64,000 nucleotides of DNA from Actinopolymorpha singaporensis (GCF_900104745.1 NZ_LT629732.1:3087981-3151980), one strand, 5' to 3'; numbered from the stretch's first letter, positions 17,218-27,061 are shown. The notes: generated from the letters alone by a model not told the origin. Translations and numbers: made by a program.

Positions 17218-18237
17218 ATGGAATACCGCACGCTCGGCTCGACCGGAACTCTCGTCTCCACCCTGTGTCTCGGCACGATGACGTTCGGCAGCGAGAGCGA
17301 CGAGTCGGTCTCGCACGCCCAGCTCGACCGGTTCGTCGAAGTCGGCGGCACGCTGGTCGACACCGCCAACGTCTACTCCGGCGGCGTCTCGGAGGAGATC
17401 ATCGGGCGCTGGCTGGCTGCCCGGCCCGGTGCCAGGGAGCAGATCGTGCTCGCCACCAAGGGCCGCTTCAGCCGCGGGGGCAGCGGCAACGAGCTCGGGC
17501 TGTCCCGGCTCAGCCTGACCCGTGCGCTGGACGCGAGCCTGCGCCGGCTCGGCGTGGAGACGATCGACCTCTACCAGGCGCACGCGTGGGACCCGCTGAC
17601 GCCGATCGAGGAGGCGCTGCGGTTCTTCGACGACGCCGTACGCGCCGGCAAGATCCACTACGTCGGGGTGTCCAACTTCCTCGGTTGGCAGCTCCAGAAG
17701 GCGTCCCTGCTCACCCAGGTCAAAGGCCTGGCGCCGATCGTCACGCTGCAGCCGCAGTACAACCTCCTGCAGCGCAGCATCGAGCTGGAGCTGACCGACG
17801 TCTGCCGCAACGAGGGCATCGGCATCCTGCCGTGGTCGCCGCTGGCCGGCGGCTGGCTCACCGGCAAGTACCAGCGCGACTCGGCCCCGACCGGTGCCAC
17901 CCGGCTCGGTGAGAACCCCGACCGCGGCATGGAGGCCTACGCCAAGCGCAACGCCGACGAGCGGACCTGGCGGGTGATCGACGCCGTACGCAAGGTCGCC
18001 GACGGCCGCGGCATCTCGATGGCGCAGGTCGCGCTGGCCTGGCTGGCCGACCGCCCGGCGGTGACCTCGGTCATCCTCGGCGCCCGCACGGTCGAACAGC
18101 TCGACGACAACCTCGGCGCGGCCGGCCTGCACCTGTCGGAGGAGGAGACCACACTTCTCACCGAGGCCAGCGAGCCGATCGTGGACGACTACCCGTACGG
18201 CGTCGCGGGCGCCAACCAGCGGGACCGTAAGGCCTGA
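17218..18237 (+). CDS. Aldo-keto reductase
   Basis: NADPH-dependent carbonyl reductase of the AKR fold, 339 residues. The catalytic tetrad is visible: Asp and Tyr in LVDTANVYSGG, Lys in VLATKGRF, His in IDLYQAHAWDP. The cofactor-binding end is AWLADRPAVTSVILGARTVEQL. ATG 17218 has GAGGAGG upstream. It resembles members acting on sugars or small aldehydes, but the substrate is not clear. The divergent LysR gene probably regulates it (inference from arrangement). It ends 23 nt before the convergent purine nucleoside phosphorylase. Confidence 0.9.
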   Translation: MEYRTLGSTGTLVSTLCLGTMTFGSESDESVSHAQLDRFVEVGGTLVDTANVYSGGVSEEIIGRWLAARPGAREQIVLATKGRFSRGGSGNELGLSRLSLTRALDASLRRLGVETIDLYQAHAWDPLTPIEEALRFFDDAVRAGKIHYVGVSNFLGWQLQKASLLTQVKGLAPIVTLQPQYNLLQRSIELELTDVCRNEGIGILPWSPLAGGWLTGKYQRDSAPTGATRLGENPDRGMEAYAKRNADERTWRVIDAVRKVADGRGISMAQVALAWLADRPAVTSVILGARTVEQLDDNLGAAGLHLSEEETTLLTEASEPIVDDYPYGVAGANQRDRKA

Positions 18238-18260
18238 GTCGGCGCCGATCGCGACTTCGG

Positions 18261-19094
18261 CTACGCCGTCTGGAGGCGGGTCAGGACGGAGGCGAGCAGG
18301 CCGCCCATCCGGGTGGCCGCCGCCCGTCCCGCCGCCAGCACCTCGGCATGGTCCAGCGGAGCGCCGGTCATCCCCGCCGCCAGGTTGGTGACGAGAGACA
18401 GGCCGAGCACCTCGGCGCCGGCCTCCCGGGCAGCGATCGCCTCGAGGGTGGTCGACATCCCGACGAGGTCGGCGCCGATCGTGCGCAGGTAGCGGATCTC
18501 GGCCGGCGTCTCGTAGTGCGGCCCCGGCAGCTGGGCGTACACGCCCTCGTCCAGGCTGGGCTCGACCGCCCGGCACAGAGCCCGCAGCCGGGCGGAGTAG
18601 AGGTCGGTGAGGTCGACGAAGTTCGCGCCCGACAGCGGCGACTTGCCGGTGAGGTTCAGGTGGTCGCCGATCAGGACGGGTGTGCCCGGGATCCACTCCG
18701 GGCGCAGACCGCCGCAGCCGTTGGTGAGGACGACGTACCGGCATCCGGCCGCCACCGCGGTCCGCACGCCGTGCACGACCGCGTCCACGCCGTGCCCCTC
18801 GTACAGGTGAGTACGGCCGAGGAACACCAGCGCCCGCAGGTCACCGTCGCCGATCCGCACGCTGCGCAGCGTCCCCGCGTGGCCCTCGACGCTGGGCGGT
18901 GCGAAGCCGGGCAGGTCGGTGAACGCGATTTCGCTCGCCGTCTTTCCGATCAGGTCGACCGCCGGGCGCCACCCCGAGCCCAGGACCACGGCCACGTCGT
19001 GGCGCGGTGTGCCGGTGAGCTCGGCCAGCCGGGTCGCGGCGTCGCGGGCGGCGGCGTAGGGGTCGGCGTGCGGGTCAGGGAGTACGTCGTTCAC
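18261..19094 (-). CDS. Purine-nucleoside phosphorylase
   Basis: Trimeric-type PNP of 277 residues, cleaving (deoxy)inosine or guanosine to base and (deoxy)ribose 1-phosphate. Motifs: [13 protein letters not shown] (phosphate-binding Ser), GRTHLYEG (His), [26 protein letters not shown], and [16 protein letters not shown] with the Met-Ser substrate region, then LVTNLAAG. The product goes to the phosphohexomutase or phosphopentomutase and deoC. GTG 19094 is chosen for a TAGGGT hexamer 8 nt upstream and a family-like N-terminus; in-frame sequence continues far upstream but is a high-GC artefact. Confidence 0.92.
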   Translation of the reverse strand: MNDVLPDPHADPYAAARDAATRLAELTGTPRHDVAVVLGSGWRPAVDLIGKTASEIAFTDLPGFAPPSVEGHAGTLRSVRIGDGDLRALVFLGRTHLYEGHGVDAVVHGVRTAVAAGCRYVVLTNGCGGLRPEWIPGTPVLIGDHLNLTGKSPLSGANFVDLTDLYSARLRALCRAVEPSLDEGVYAQLPGPHYETPAEIRYLRTIGADLVGMSTTLEAIAAREAGAEVLGLSLVTNLAAGMTGAPLDHAEVLAAGRAAATRMGGLLASVLTRLQTA

Positions 19095-19102
19095 GACAGG
19101 CG

Positions 19103-19108
19103 ACCCTA
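19103..19108 (-). promoter_or_regulatory. -10 hexamer for purine nucleoside phosphorylase
   Basis: TAGGGT on the minus strand, 8 nt before the GTG, fitting a leaderless or near-leaderless message. Confidence 0.4.
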
Positions 19109-19225
19109 ATGGGGTTCGACCGGCGTTTCGAGCCCGGGCCACGGCTGTTGGGCGCGAGACGGGACGCCCCCGGCAGACGAAGCGATGCGTCACGCTCGGT
19201 GACTCGGTGGCTCGGTGGCGGTGGC

Positions 19226-19678
19226 TCACTGGCCGATGCTGCGGCAGGGCCGGCGGCGGAGGGCGGCGGTGTAGTCGGACGGCGCGCCGGCGAGGTCGGC
19301 GGCGTCGGCGAGGATGCCGAGGTAGCGGGCCGACGGCAGGCCGCCCTCGAAAGCGTCGAGCACGTAGCTCGTCGCGGACACGCCGCCGTCGAGGGTCTGC
19401 ACCCACACACGCACCTTGCGGTAGAGCCCGAGGGAGGCGCCCTCCCAGTCGTCCAGCCTGGCCTCGTCCGCGGGCGCGAGGTCGTACAACGCCACGAAGA
19501 CCTCCGAGACGGGGTCTTCCACCACCGTGGGCAGCGCGCCCTCCCAGCCGTGGTCCTCCCCGCCGAACGTCAGCCGCCAGCCGGTCATCCAGCCGGTGCC
19601 GCGAAGGGGGGAATGCGGGCAGCGTACGGCCATGTCCCGGGGGCTGAGATTGGACGCGTAGGCGGCGTACAGGGTCAC
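19226..19678 (-). CDS. Gamma-glutamylcyclotransferase-like protein
   Basis: About 150 residues. The fold signature [18 protein letters not shown] (the YxxYGSN-type motif) opens the protein; family members release 5-oxoproline from gamma-glutamyl compounds. The Glu expected mid-protein may be in [19 protein letters not shown]. Later sequence [14 protein letters not shown] and [19 protein letters not shown] resembles actinobacterial homologues. GTG 19678 is preferred: TACCCT lies 8 nt upstream and it starts directly at the conserved beta strand. It diverges from the LpdA-like gene with 52 nt between. Confidence 0.8.
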   Translation of the reverse strand: MTLYAAYASNLSPRDMAVRCPHSPLRGTGWMTGWRLTFGGEDHGWEGALPTVVEDPVSEVFVALYDLAPADEARLDDWEGASLGLYRKVRVWVQTLDGGVSATSYVLDAFEGGLPSARYLGILADAADLAGAPSDYTAALRRRPCRSIGQ

Positions 19679-19686
19679 GGATGCCG

Positions 19687-19692
19687 AGGGTA
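19687..19692 (-). promoter_or_regulatory. -10 hexamer for gamma-glutamylcyclotransferase-like gene
   Basis: TACCCT on the minus strand, 8 nt before GTG 19678. Confidence 0.4.
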
Positions 19693-19730
19693 CCCGGCGC
19701 TCGAAACCGCGTGGGGGAGAATAGGGTCCC

Positions 19731-21146
19731 GTGACTCGTGTCGTGATCATCGGAGGCGGGCCCGGCGGCTACGAAGCCGCCCTGGTCGCAGCCCAGCTCG
19801 GAGCCGAAGTGTGCGTCGTGGACCGGGACGGGCTCGGTGGCTCGGCCGTGCTCACCGACTGCGTGCCCAGCAAGACGCTGGTGGCGACCGCGGAGGTGAT
19901 CAACCAGGTCCGCGAGTCCGGCGAGCTCGGTGTCCGGATCGGCCGGTCCGCACCCGATCTGGGCGATGTGCGCACCGACATCGCGAAGGTCAACGCCCGG
20001 GTGAAGGCCCTGGCCCACAACCAGTCCGAGGACGTCGGCCGCAGCCTGCAGCGCGAGGGCGTTCGGGTGGTGCGCGGATCCGGCCGGATGGCCGGCCCGG
20101 ACCGGGTGGTGGCCACGCTGGCCGACGGAGGTACGGAGGAGCTCGCGGCCGACGTCGTACTCCTGTCCACCGGTGCCCGGCCGCGGATCCTGCCCGACGC
20201 CGAACCCGACGGCGAGCGGATCCTGACCTGGGACCAGGTGTACGAACTCGACGAGCTGCCCGAGCGGCTGATCGTGGTCGGTTCGGGGGTCACGGGTGCG
20301 GAGTTCGCCGGCGCCTACAACGCGCTCGGGAGCGACGTCGTGCTCGTGTCCAGCCGCGACCGGGTGCTGCCCACCGAGGACGCCGACGCGGCCACCGTCA
20401 TCGAGGACGTCTTCACCCGCCGGGGGATGACCGTGCTGTCGCGTTCGCGTGCGGAGCGGGTGGAGCGGCGCGGCGACGGCGTGGTGGTGACGCTGACGGA
20501 CGGGCGGATCGTGGAGGGTACGCACTGCCTGCTCGCCGTGGGCTCGATCCCGAACACCGGCGACCTCGGGCTGGACACTGCCGGCGTGGCCACCGACGAG
20601 CGCGGGTTCATCGAGGTGGACAAGGTGTCCCGGACCACCGCTCGGGGCGTCTACGCGGCGGGGGACTGCACCGGCGTCCTGATGCTCGCGTCGGTGGCGG
20701 CCATGCAGGGCCGGATCGCGATGGCGCACGCGCTCGGGGATGCCGTCTCGCCGCTGGACCTGGAGGAGGTCGCGGCGACCGTCTTCACCGCGCCGGAGAT
20801 CGCCACCGTCGGCTGGTCGCAACACGACCTCGACAGCGGACGCGTCCAGGCCGTGGGGATCAAGCTCCCGCTGACCCGCAACCCGCGGGCGAAGATGCAG
20901 GGCATCCACGACGGGTTCGTCAAGCTGATGTGCCGCCCGGGCACCGGGATCGTCGTGGGTGGCGTGGTGGTGGCGCCACACGCCAGTGAACTGATCCACC
21001 CGGTGTCGGTGGCGGTGTCCTGCCGCCTCACCGTCGACCAGCTGGCCCACGCGTTCACCGTGTACCCGTCCCTGAGCGGCTCGATCGCCGAGGCGGCTCG
21101 CCGGCTGCACGTGCGCGGGCAACAGACTCCGCGTAAGGACAGCTGA
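19731..21146 (+). CDS. lpdA: LpdA-like NAD(P)H-quinone reductase (flavoprotein disulfide reductase family)
   Basis: A 471-residue FAD protein of the pyridine nucleotide-disulfide oxidoreductase family. The FAD Rossmann motif [13 protein letters not shown] opens it; NAD binding is at [19 protein letters not shown] and the second FAD motif is VYAAGDCTG. The redox motif reads [13 protein letters not shown]: the first active-site Cys is Ala39 and only Cys44 remains. A true lipoamide dehydrogenase needs both, while M. tuberculosis LpdA (Rv3303c) lacks the disulfide and reduces quinones. No pyruvate dehydrogenase genes are nearby. GTG 19731 is the start. Confidence 0.88.
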   Translation: MTRVVIIGGGPGGYEAALVAAQLGAEVCVVDRDGLGGSAVLTDCVPSKTLVATAEVINQVRESGELGVRIGRSAPDLGDVRTDIAKVNARVKALAHNQSEDVGRSLQREGVRVVRGSGRMAGPDRVVATLADGGTEELAADVVLLSTGARPRILPDAEPDGERILTWDQVYELDELPERLIVVGSGVTGAEFAGAYNALGSDVVLVSSRDRVLPTEDADAATVIEDVFTRRGMTVLSRSRAERVERRGDGVVVTLTDGRIVEGTHCLLAVGSIPNTGDLGLDTAGVATDERGFIEVDKVSRTTARGVYAAGDCTGVLMLASVAAMQGRIAMAHALGDAVSPLDLEEVAATVFTAPEIATVGWSQHDLDSGRVQAVGIKLPLTRNPRAKMQGIHDGFVKLMCRPGTGIVVGGVVVAPHASELIHPVSVAVSCRLTVDQLAHAFTVYPSLSGSIAEAARRLHVRGQQTPRKDS

Positions 21147-21335
21147 CGCGGCCGCGGGGGACCACGCACCAACTGTCGGTCGGCGCGCCGACGCCGCGGC
21201 CGCAACGAAGAGAAATCGCTTTCGTTCGAGGTCGATCTTCTTGTGTTTTTATCCGGTCCGGAAGATCAAAATGATATTAGTGATCGGTAACTGATTACCG
21301 TCGTCGAAGCTGTTCCCGACGTGACGGCTTGTCGG
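21147..21335. promoter_or_regulatory. AT-rich intergenic patch with nested inverted repeats
   Basis: This 189-nt gap between convergent genes is far richer in A/T than its surroundings. It holds GATCTTC (21234-21240) paired with GAAGATC (21261-21267), the 11-nt palindrome TCCGGTCCGGA (21252-21262), and the perfect stem CGGTAA-CTGA-TTACCG (21285-21300). The last could end either transcript; I see no gene here. Confidence 0.5.
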
Positions 21336-21773
21336 TCAGGTGCGCTCATTCTTGCGGCGCATCAATCCTGAACCGACCACGGCCATGCTCGACAAGAACA
21401 GCACGGCGCCACCGATGACGTTGCACAAAATCACCCGAAGGCTGTGATCCGCGTTGTAGATCACCCAGGGTGCGACGATCGTCCACACACCGAGCAGCGG
21501 AACCACCCAGCTCAGTCCGTGGGTCGTACGGAACGACGCGGCGAAGCCGAGTGCGAGCGCGACCGCGGTGAGCCCGACGACCAGGTTGTTGACCGCGAGC
21601 TGCGTGGAGGGGGCGAATCCCACGATCCACGGCGACAAGGCGACGAACAGCCCGGTCAGCACGATCATGCCGGCGCCCATCTGTACGGCGGGCTTCAGAC
21701 CAATTCTCTCGTAACGTCCCTGGAGTTCGGTTATATCAGGATGCTCCTCAATAGGGAGCCGCTGGGACGACAT
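21336..21773 (-). CDS. SPW-repeat membrane protein
   Basis: A 145-residue membrane protein with four hydrophobic helices. Two SPW-type repeats are visible: LFVALSPWIVGF near residue 45 and VWTIVAPWVIYN near residue 100, each starting a two-helix unit. SPW proteins are usually four-helix integral membrane proteins of unknown function. ATG 21773 has GGGAGG about 10 nt upstream. The short C-terminal tail is basic (RRKNERT). It stands alone between an intergenic AT-rich patch and a strong hairpin, so it is probably monocistronic. Confidence 0.85.
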   Translation of the reverse strand: MSSQRLPIEEHPDITELQGRYERIGLKPAVQMGAGMIVLTGLFVALSPWIVGFAPSTQLAVNNLVVGLTAVALALGFAASFRTTHGLSWVVPLLGVWTIVAPWVIYNADHSLRVILCNVIGGAVLFLSSMAVVGSGLMRRKNERT

Positions 21774-21814
21774 TTTCCGTTACCTCCCGTCGAGGAAATC
21801 GAGGGGAGAAGCAC

Positions 21815-21852
21815 ATCCCCCTCACCCGCGAGCCTAACGCGGGGAGGGGGAT
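21815..21852 (-). terminator. Strong hairpin terminator
   Basis: The arm 21815-21830 pairs with 21838-21852 (15 bp with one bulged A) around a 7-nt loop. It lies just past the stop of the Gly/Asp-repeat protein gene and before the SPW gene on the same strand, so it probably insulates them. No U-tract follows on the minus strand. Confidence 0.65.
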
Positions 21853-21895
21853 TGTTGAACGGGTGGAAAACGAGCTGTCGATTTGTCACCGGCTG

Positions 21896-22750
21896 TCAGA
21901 AACCGAAGTCACCGCCGCCGAAGTCGCCCCCGCCGAAGTCACCTCCACCGAAGTCTCCGCCGTCACCACCGAAGTCTCCGCCGTCTCCGCCGTCGCCACC
22001 GTCGCCGGAATCTCCGCCGTCGCCCCCGTCGCCGCCATCGCCACCGTCGCCACCGTCGCCGTCACCGAAGCCGCCGTCGCCGTAGCCGCCCCACATGCCG
22101 CCCATCATCGAGCCCATGAGGAACGCCGGCAGCAGACCGGACGTCGCGAAGCCGGCGAAGTAGCCCTGCATCCACGGCGCGTACGCCGGCCCGCCCTGCC
22201 AGTAGGGAACGCGCTGGCCGTCGACGGTGACCTTGCGGATGTCGGGCTCGGCGCCCGCCTTCACCCGCTCGGCGTCGGCGGCACACACCGGGACCGTGCG
22301 GTAGGCGCCGCCGGCCGGTGCCCACTCCACGTCCTCGAAGGACGGGCCGTGCTGGGGATTGAAGAAGCACGGCGGGCGCCGCTGCGGAAGCGGCTGGCGG
22401 TTGATCCGGGCCCGCACGCACGCGACTGCGTACTTGCCGTCCTCCAGGATCGTGGTGACCTGCTTGATGTCCTCGGGCCTGGACGCGGTGTCGACCGCCT
22501 TCTTCGCGGTGTCGTACTCGTCCAGTGCGCGTTCGTAGTCCTGGCGGGTCGCGTCGTCGAGTTCGCGCCCGGCGACGTCGGTGTCCAGCCGCTGCAGCTC
22601 CTCGCCGAACTTCGTGACGTCCTCCTCGGCGAAGGACCTCACCTTGGCCAGCTCGGCCGCCTCGACCTCCCGGCGCCGGGTCTGTGCGCGCCGGTTGGAG
22701 ACGAACGCGACGACTCCGATCACGACGACGAGCAGGATCAGGATCTCCAC
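21896..22750 (-). CDS. Membrane-anchored protein with Gly/Asp/Phe repeat tail
   Basis: A 284-residue protein. Residues 2-17 form an N-terminal helix (EILILLVVVIGVVAFV), followed by an Arg/Glu-rich coiled-coil-like stretch, then a conserved globular part with three Cys (VACVRARINRQPLP, PPCFFNPQHGPS, VPVCAADAERV). A Met/Gly-rich hydrophobic segment (LLPAFLMGSMMGGMWGGYG) leads to about 65 residues of GDG and GGDFG repeats ending in DFGF. Similar Gly-rich-tailed proteins occur in actinobacteria, but I know no function. GTG 22750 begins directly at the helix. A strong hairpin follows the stop. Confidence 0.78.
   Translation of the reverse strand: MEILILLVVVIGVVAFVSNRRAQTRRREVEAAELAKVRSFAEEDVTKFGEELQRLDTDVAGRELDDATRQDYERALDEYDTAKKAVDTASRPEDIKQVTTILEDGKYAVACVRARINRQPLPQRRPPCFFNPQHGPSFEDVEWAPAGGAYRTVPVCAADAERVKAGAEPDIRKVTVDGQRVPYWQGGPAYAPWMQGYFAGFATSGLLPAFLMGSMMGGMWGGYGDGGFGDGDGGDGGDGGDGGDGGDSGDGGDGGDGGDFGGDGGDFGGGDFGGGDFGGGDFGF
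21899..22080. repeat. Trinucleotide-phased repeat coding the Gly/Asp/Phe tail
   Basis: On the plus strand the pattern CCGCCGTCNCC and CCGAAGTCNCC recurs; read from the minus strand it gives GGDGGD and later GGGDFGGGDFG units. Unit length is 9-12 nt with internal wobble changes, so it is an old or selected repeat, not a fresh perfect expansion. Confidence 0.8.
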
Positions 22751-22882
22751 GGGGTGCCCTTTCTTAGGTTGCCCTCAGCGTAGGAGACGTCCGGGCGGGC
22801 GCGTGTGTTCCCGGTCGGTCCGTTCGATCCCGATCGTGCCCGGCCTGCGGCGACGCCGCGGACGGCACCGCCGCGACCGCCC

Positions 22883-24646
22883 TCAGTCCTTGATCTCGCA
22901 GAGCGTGGCACCGGCCGTCACCGTGCTGCCGACCTGAGCGGTCAGCCCAGCCACCGTGCCCGCCTTGTGCGCGTTGACCGGTTGCTCCATCTTCATCGCC
23001 TCCAGGACGACGATCAGATCGCCGGCCTGCACTGCCTGGCCCTCCTCGACGGCGACCTTCACCAGCGTCCCCTGCATCGGAGAGGTGAGCGCCTCACCGG
23101 AGGCGCTGGCACCGGTGCGGGCGCCGCCACCCCGGCGGGGCGGCTTGCGGGACCCGCCGGCGGGAGCACCACTCGTGGCGCCGAGCCCGGCGGGGAGCAC
23201 GACCTCGAGCCGCTTGCCGTCCACCTCGACGGTGATCCGCTCGCGCTCGGGTGCCTCGGCGGCCTCGGTGGGGCCGTCGTAGGGAGCGATGGTGTTGTCG
23301 AACTCGGTCTCGATCCATCGGGTGTGCACCGCGAACTCGCCGTCGGCCGCGGTGAACGCGGGCGTCTCCAGCACCGCGCGGTGGAACGGCAGCACAGTGG
23401 GCATCCCGTCGGCGACGAACTCCGCGAGCGCCCGGCGGGACCGGGCGAGCGCGTGCTCGCGGTCGCGCCCGGTGACGACCAGCTTGGCGATCAGCGAGTC
23501 GAACGCCCCCGGCACCGTCTCGCCCTGGTCGTACCCCTCGTCCAGCCGTACGCCGGGCCCGGACGGCGGGTGCCAGCGGGTCAGCGTGCCGGGCGCGGGG
23601 AGGAAGTTGCGGCCGGCGTCCTCGGCGTTGATCCGAAACTCGATGGAGTGCCCGCGTACGACCGGGTCCTCGTAGCCCAGCGGCTCACCCGCCGCGATGC
23701 GCAACTGCTCGCGCACCAGGTCGAGGCCGGTGACCTCCTCCGACACCGGGTGCTCCACCTGCAGCCGGGTGTTGACCTCGAGGAAGCTGATCGTGCCGTC
23801 CTGGCCGACCAGGAACTCGCACGTGCCCGCACCGACGTAGCCGGCCTCGCGCAGGATCGCCTTGCTGGCGGAGTAGAGCGTCTCCAGCTGCTCGGCGGAC
23901 AGGAACGGCGCCGGCGCCTCCTCGACCAGCTTCTGGTGGCGGCGCTGCAGGGAACAGTCGCGACTGGACACCACCACGACGTTGCCGTGGGAGTCGGCCA
24001 GGCACTGGGTCTCCACGTGGCGTGGCCGGTCGAGATACCGCTCCACGAAGCACTCGCCGCGCCCGAACGCCGAGACCGCCTCGCGCACGGCCGAGTCGAA
24101 CAGCTCGGGAATCTCCTCCGCGGTACGCGCCACCTTCAGGCCCCGGCCACCGCCGCCGTACGCCGCCTTGATCGCCACCGGCAGTCCGTGTTCGCGGGCG
24201 AAGGCCAGCACCTCCTCGGCGTCGGCCACCGGGTCGGCGGTGCCGGGTACCAGCGGAGCGCCGACCTTCTGCGCGATGTGGCGGGCCTTCACCTTGTCGC
24301 CGAGGGCGTCGATCGCGGCCGGCGGCGGACCGATCCAGGTGAGGCCGGCGTCGGCGACCGCGGCCGCGAAACCGGCGTTCTCGGCGAGGAAGCCGTAGCC
24401 GGGGTGCACCGCGTCGGCACCGGCGCGTCGGGCGACGTCGACCAGCTTGTCGATCGCGAGGTAGCTGTCCGCCGGGGTCGCGCCGTCCAGGGCGTACGCC
24501 TCGTCGGCGACGCGGACGTGCAGCGCGTCCCGGTCGGGATCGGCGTACACGGCGACGCTGGCCACTCCCGCGTCCCGGCACGCCCGCGCGATCCGGACGG
24601 CGATCTCGCCACGGTTGGCGATGAGCACCTTGCTGATGGTCGACAC
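22883..24646 (-). CDS. accA: Acyl-CoA carboxylase alpha chain (biotin carboxylase + biotin carrier)
   Basis: A 587-residue fused subunit. Residues 1-450 are biotin carboxylase ([14 protein letters not shown] at the N-terminus, ATP-grasp [24 protein letters not shown]). After a variable linker and a Pro/Arg/Gly-rich hinge comes the biotin carrier domain, with the modified Lys in EAMKMEQP. It carboxylates biotin that then serves a carboxyltransferase; two beta subunits are encoded in this window (28.9 and 45.0 kb). GTG 24646 has GGGAGG upstream, and a longer reading lacks homology. It corresponds to actinobacterial AccA-type chains such as AccA3. Confidence 0.93.
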   Translation of the reverse strand: MSTISKVLIANRGEIAVRIARACRDAGVASVAVYADPDRDALHVRVADEAYALDGATPADSYLAIDKLVDVARRAGADAVHPGYGFLAENAGFAAAVADAGLTWIGPPPAAIDALGDKVKARHIAQKVGAPLVPGTADPVADAEEVLAFAREHGLPVAIKAAYGGGGRGLKVARTAEEIPELFDSAVREAVSAFGRGECFVERYLDRPRHVETQCLADSHGNVVVVSSRDCSLQRRHQKLVEEAPAPFLSAEQLETLYSASKAILREAGYVGAGTCEFLVGQDGTISFLEVNTRLQVEHPVSEEVTGLDLVREQLRIAAGEPLGYEDPVVRGHSIEFRINAEDAGRNFLPAPGTLTRWHPPSGPGVRLDEGYDQGETVPGAFDSLIAKLVVTGRDREHALARSRRALAEFVADGMPTVLPFHRAVLETPAFTAADGEFAVHTRWIETEFDNTIAPYDGPTEAAEAPERERITVEVDGKRLEVVLPAGLGATSGAPAGGSRKPPRRGGGARTGASASGEALTSPMQGTLVKVAVEEGQAVQAGDLIVVLEAMKMEQPVNAHKAGTVAGLTAQVGSTVTAGATLCEIKD

Positions 24647-24731
24647 CCTGTGGTCCTCCCTCCGCGGGTCGCGGCCGACGCAGGCGTTCGCCGCCGTCGT
24701 CCCTTGCCCGCGCGACCCCATGACTTCCCGG

Positions 24732-24737
24732 AGTCTA
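24732..24737 (-). promoter_or_regulatory. Candidate -10 for acyl-CoA carboxylase alpha gene
   Basis: TAGACT on the minus strand, 85 nt before the GTG start. No convincing -35. Confidence 0.3.
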
Positions 24738-24789
24738 GGGCCTGTCCTACGGATCATGGTCGGTTCGCGTGCCCCGCAACAGTCGGCCG

Positions 24790-24804
24790 GGCGGTCGTAC
24801 CGCC
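24790..24804 (-). terminator. Hairpin after copper ATPase gene
   Basis: GGCGGT-CGT-ACCGCC, a perfect 6-bp stem with 3-nt loop, starts 9 nt after the ATPase stop. Confidence 0.4.
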
Positions 24805-24813
24805 GCGAAGGCC

Positions 24814-26994
24814 CTACGGCGAGAGCCGGACGCGGCGGAGCAGCTGGGCGTTCAGCGCCACCACGATCGTGGAGACCGACATCAGCACCGCGCCCACGGC
24901 GGGGCTCAGGGCGACGCCGGCCCAGGCCAGGGCCCCGGCCGCCAGCGGGATCGCGACGACGTTGTACCCGGCCGCCCAGCCGAGGTTCTGCAGCATCTTG
25001 CGGTACGACGCGCGGGACAGCCGGACCACGCCGCCCACCGCGCGCGGGTCGGAGGCGGCCAGCACCACACCGGCGGACTCGATCGCCACGTCGGTGCCGG
25101 CGCCGATCGCGATGCCGACGTCTGCCCTGGCGAGCGCGGGCGCGTCGTTGACCCCGTCTCCCACCATGGCCACGGTCAGTCCGCGTTCCTGCAGCCTGGC
25201 CACCGCGCGCTGCTTGTCGGCCGGGAGCACCTCGGCGAACACCTCGTCCACGCCCGGAACGAACCCGAGGTCCGCCGCGACCGCCTCGGCCACCGGCCGG
25301 GCGTCCCCGGTCACCATGGCGATGGTGGTGACGCCGAGCTCGCGCAGGTGCGCGATCGCCTCCCGCGCCTCCGGGCGCACCTCGTCCTCCAGCGCAAGTG
25401 CACCGAGCACCTGGGCGCCGTCGGCCCCGTCGACCCGCACCAGGTGCAGAACGGCGGCACCGCGCTCCTCCCAGCCGGTGATCGTGTCGCGCAGGTCGTC
25501 CGGCACCGACGTCCCGAACTCCCGCAGGAGGGCCGGTCCGCCGACGGCGTACGACGTACCGTCAACCCTGGCTTGCACACCGCGACCCGTCAGTGACCGG
25601 AAGTCGGTCGCCGTCGCCGGAGTGGTGCGTTCCTTCGCAGCACTGACGACCGCGCGGGCCAGCGGGTGTTCGCTGTCGGCCTCCACCGCCGCGGCCACCG
25701 CGAGCAGGTGGTCCTCTGTCATGGGGGGCTTGCCCGCTGTGGTGGCCTCTGGGGTGCCGGCTGCGGTCGCCACCGCGACGACCTTGTGCTGCCCCTTGGT
25801 CAGCGTGCCGGTCTTGTCGAACAGAACCGCGTCGACGGTACGCATCCGCTCCAGTGCCAACCTGTCCTTGACGAGGATGCCGGAGCGGGCGGCCAGCGCC
25901 GTGGAGAGCGCGATCACCAACGGGATGGCCAGGCCGAGCGCGTGCGGGCAGGCGATCACCAGGACGGTGACGGTGCGCACCACCGAGTTGTCGGGGTCGC
26001 CGAGCAGCCACCAGACGGCGAAGGTGACGACGCCGGCGGCAACCGCGACGTAGAACAACAGCGCGGCGAACCGGTCGGCCAGTGCCTGGGCCCGGCCACC
26101 CGAGGCCTGCGCCTGCGCGACCATCCGGGCGATCCCGGCCAGTGCGGTGTCCTCGCCGACCGCCGTGATCTCCACCCGGACGGCGGAGTCGGTCGCCACG
26201 GTGCCGGCGACCACGCGGTCCCCGACCGTACGCGGAACCGGGCGGGACTCCCCGGTGATCATCGACTCGTCGACCTCGGCACTCCCGTCGACCACGCGGC
26301 CGTCGGCCGGCACCCGTGCGCCCGGCCGGACGAGTACGACGTCGCCGACCGTCAGCTCCTCGACCGGTACCCGCTCGGTGCCGTCGGCCGTGACGCGTTC
26401 GGCGTCGTCGGGCAGCAGTTTCGCCAACGCCGCAAGGGCACCCTGCGCCTGGCCGATCGCCTTCATCTCCTGCCAGTGGCCCAGCAGCATGATGGTGATC
26501 AGCGCGGCCAGCTCCCACCAAAACTCCAGGTCGAACCACCCGAGACTGCTGGCCGCGGACGCGACGTAGGCGACGACGACCGCGAGCGAGATCAGCAGCA
26601 TCATCCCTGGCGCGCGGTCGCGAAGCTCGGCGACGGCGCCCGCCAGGAACGGCCATCCGCCGTAGAGGAAGACGACCGTGCCGAGGACAGGACCGACCCA
26701 GGCGATGCCCGGGAAGTCCAGTGAATAGCCGAACCACCGCATGACCATCTCGCTGGTCGCCACGATCGGCAGCGTCAGCAGCAGGCTGAGCCAGAACTTC
26801 CGCCGGAACATCTCCGGGTCGTGCCCGGCGTGCTTGTCGTGGCCGCCATGCCCGGCGTGCCCGGCGTGCCCCATGTGGTCCTCATGCCCGCGCGGTGTGT
26901 GGTGGGGGGCGCGTTCCTGGCCGGCCCGGTCGGGCTCTGCGTTCTCCGGGAGCGGAGCGTCCACGGATCTCAGCTTGTCCATGCCGCACACCAT
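24814..26994 (-). CDS. copB: CopB-type heavy-metal P1B ATPase
   Basis: A 726-residue metal-exporting P-type ATPase. The N-terminus (residues 31-58) is His-rich ([19 protein letters not shown]) in place of a CxxC heavy-metal domain. The membrane metal site is CPH (residues 349-351), the TGES loop is at 248-251, the phosphorylated Asp lies in DKTGTLT (393-399), and [10 protein letters not shown] is the hinge. CPH with a His-rich N-terminus is typical of the CopB subgroup (Cu2+/Cu+/Ag+ export). The ATG at 26994 lies 8 nt behind TACCGT and inside a CsoR-like operator; ATG 26982 is an alternative. The gene stands alone. Confidence 0.9.
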   Translation of the reverse strand: MVCGMDKLRSVDAPLPENAEPDRAGQERAPHHTPRGHEDHMGHAGHAGHGGHDKHAGHDPEMFRRKFWLSLLLTLPIVATSEMVMRWFGYSLDFPGIAWVGPVLGTVVFLYGGWPFLAGAVAELRDRAPGMMLLISLAVVVAYVASAASSLGWFDLEFWWELAALITIMLLGHWQEMKAIGQAQGALAALAKLLPDDAERVTADGTERVPVEELTVGDVVLVRPGARVPADGRVVDGSAEVDESMITGESRPVPRTVGDRVVAGTVATDSAVRVEITAVGEDTALAGIARMVAQAQASGGRAQALADRFAALLFYVAVAAGVVTFAVWWLLGDPDNSVVRTVTVLVIACPHALGLAIPLVIALSTALAARSGILVKDRLALERMRTVDAVLFDKTGTLTKGQHKVVAVATAAGTPEATTAGKPPMTEDHLLAVAAAVEADSEHPLARAVVSAAKERTTPATATDFRSLTGRGVQARVDGTSYAVGGPALLREFGTSVPDDLRDTITGWEERGAAVLHLVRVDGADGAQVLGALALEDEVRPEAREAIAHLRELGVTTIAMVTGDARPVAEAVAADLGFVPGVDEVFAEVLPADKQRAVARLQERGLTVAMVGDGVNDAPALARADVGIAIGAGTDVAIESAGVVLAASDPRAVGGVVRLSRASYRKMLQNLGWAAGYNVVAIPLAAGALAWAGVALSPAVGAVLMSVSTIVVALNAQLLRRVRLSP

Positions 26995-27009
26995 ACCCCC
27001 CTACGGTAT
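26990..27009 (-). promoter_or_regulatory. CsoR-like copper operator over the copB start and -10
   Basis: The minus strand reads ATACCGTAGGGGGGTATGGT, very close to the GC-rich CsoR operator known in front of Bacillus copZA. It covers both the TACCGT -10 hexamer (27003-27008) and the ATG at 26994. A bound repressor would block transcription of copB until copper releases it. No csoR gene is in the window. Confidence 0.6.
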
Positions 27010-27061
27010 ATGTGCAACCCCGCGGACCCGCCGACGTCTGGAAGGGGAGAGAGAGTCAGCG

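Noticed and set aside
19095-21122. Upstream extension of the purine nucleoside phosphorylase frame to 953 codons
   Set aside because: The extension crosses the cyclotransferase and LpdA-like genes in antisense; real homology begins at about 19,094.
19731-21146. Genuine lipoamide dehydrogenase
   Set aside because: The first redox-active Cys is replaced by Ala and no 2-oxoacid dehydrogenase genes are nearby.
21899-22080. CRISPR-like repeat array
   Set aside because: Units are 9-12 nt, in frame, imperfect and without spacers; they code the Gly/Asp tail.
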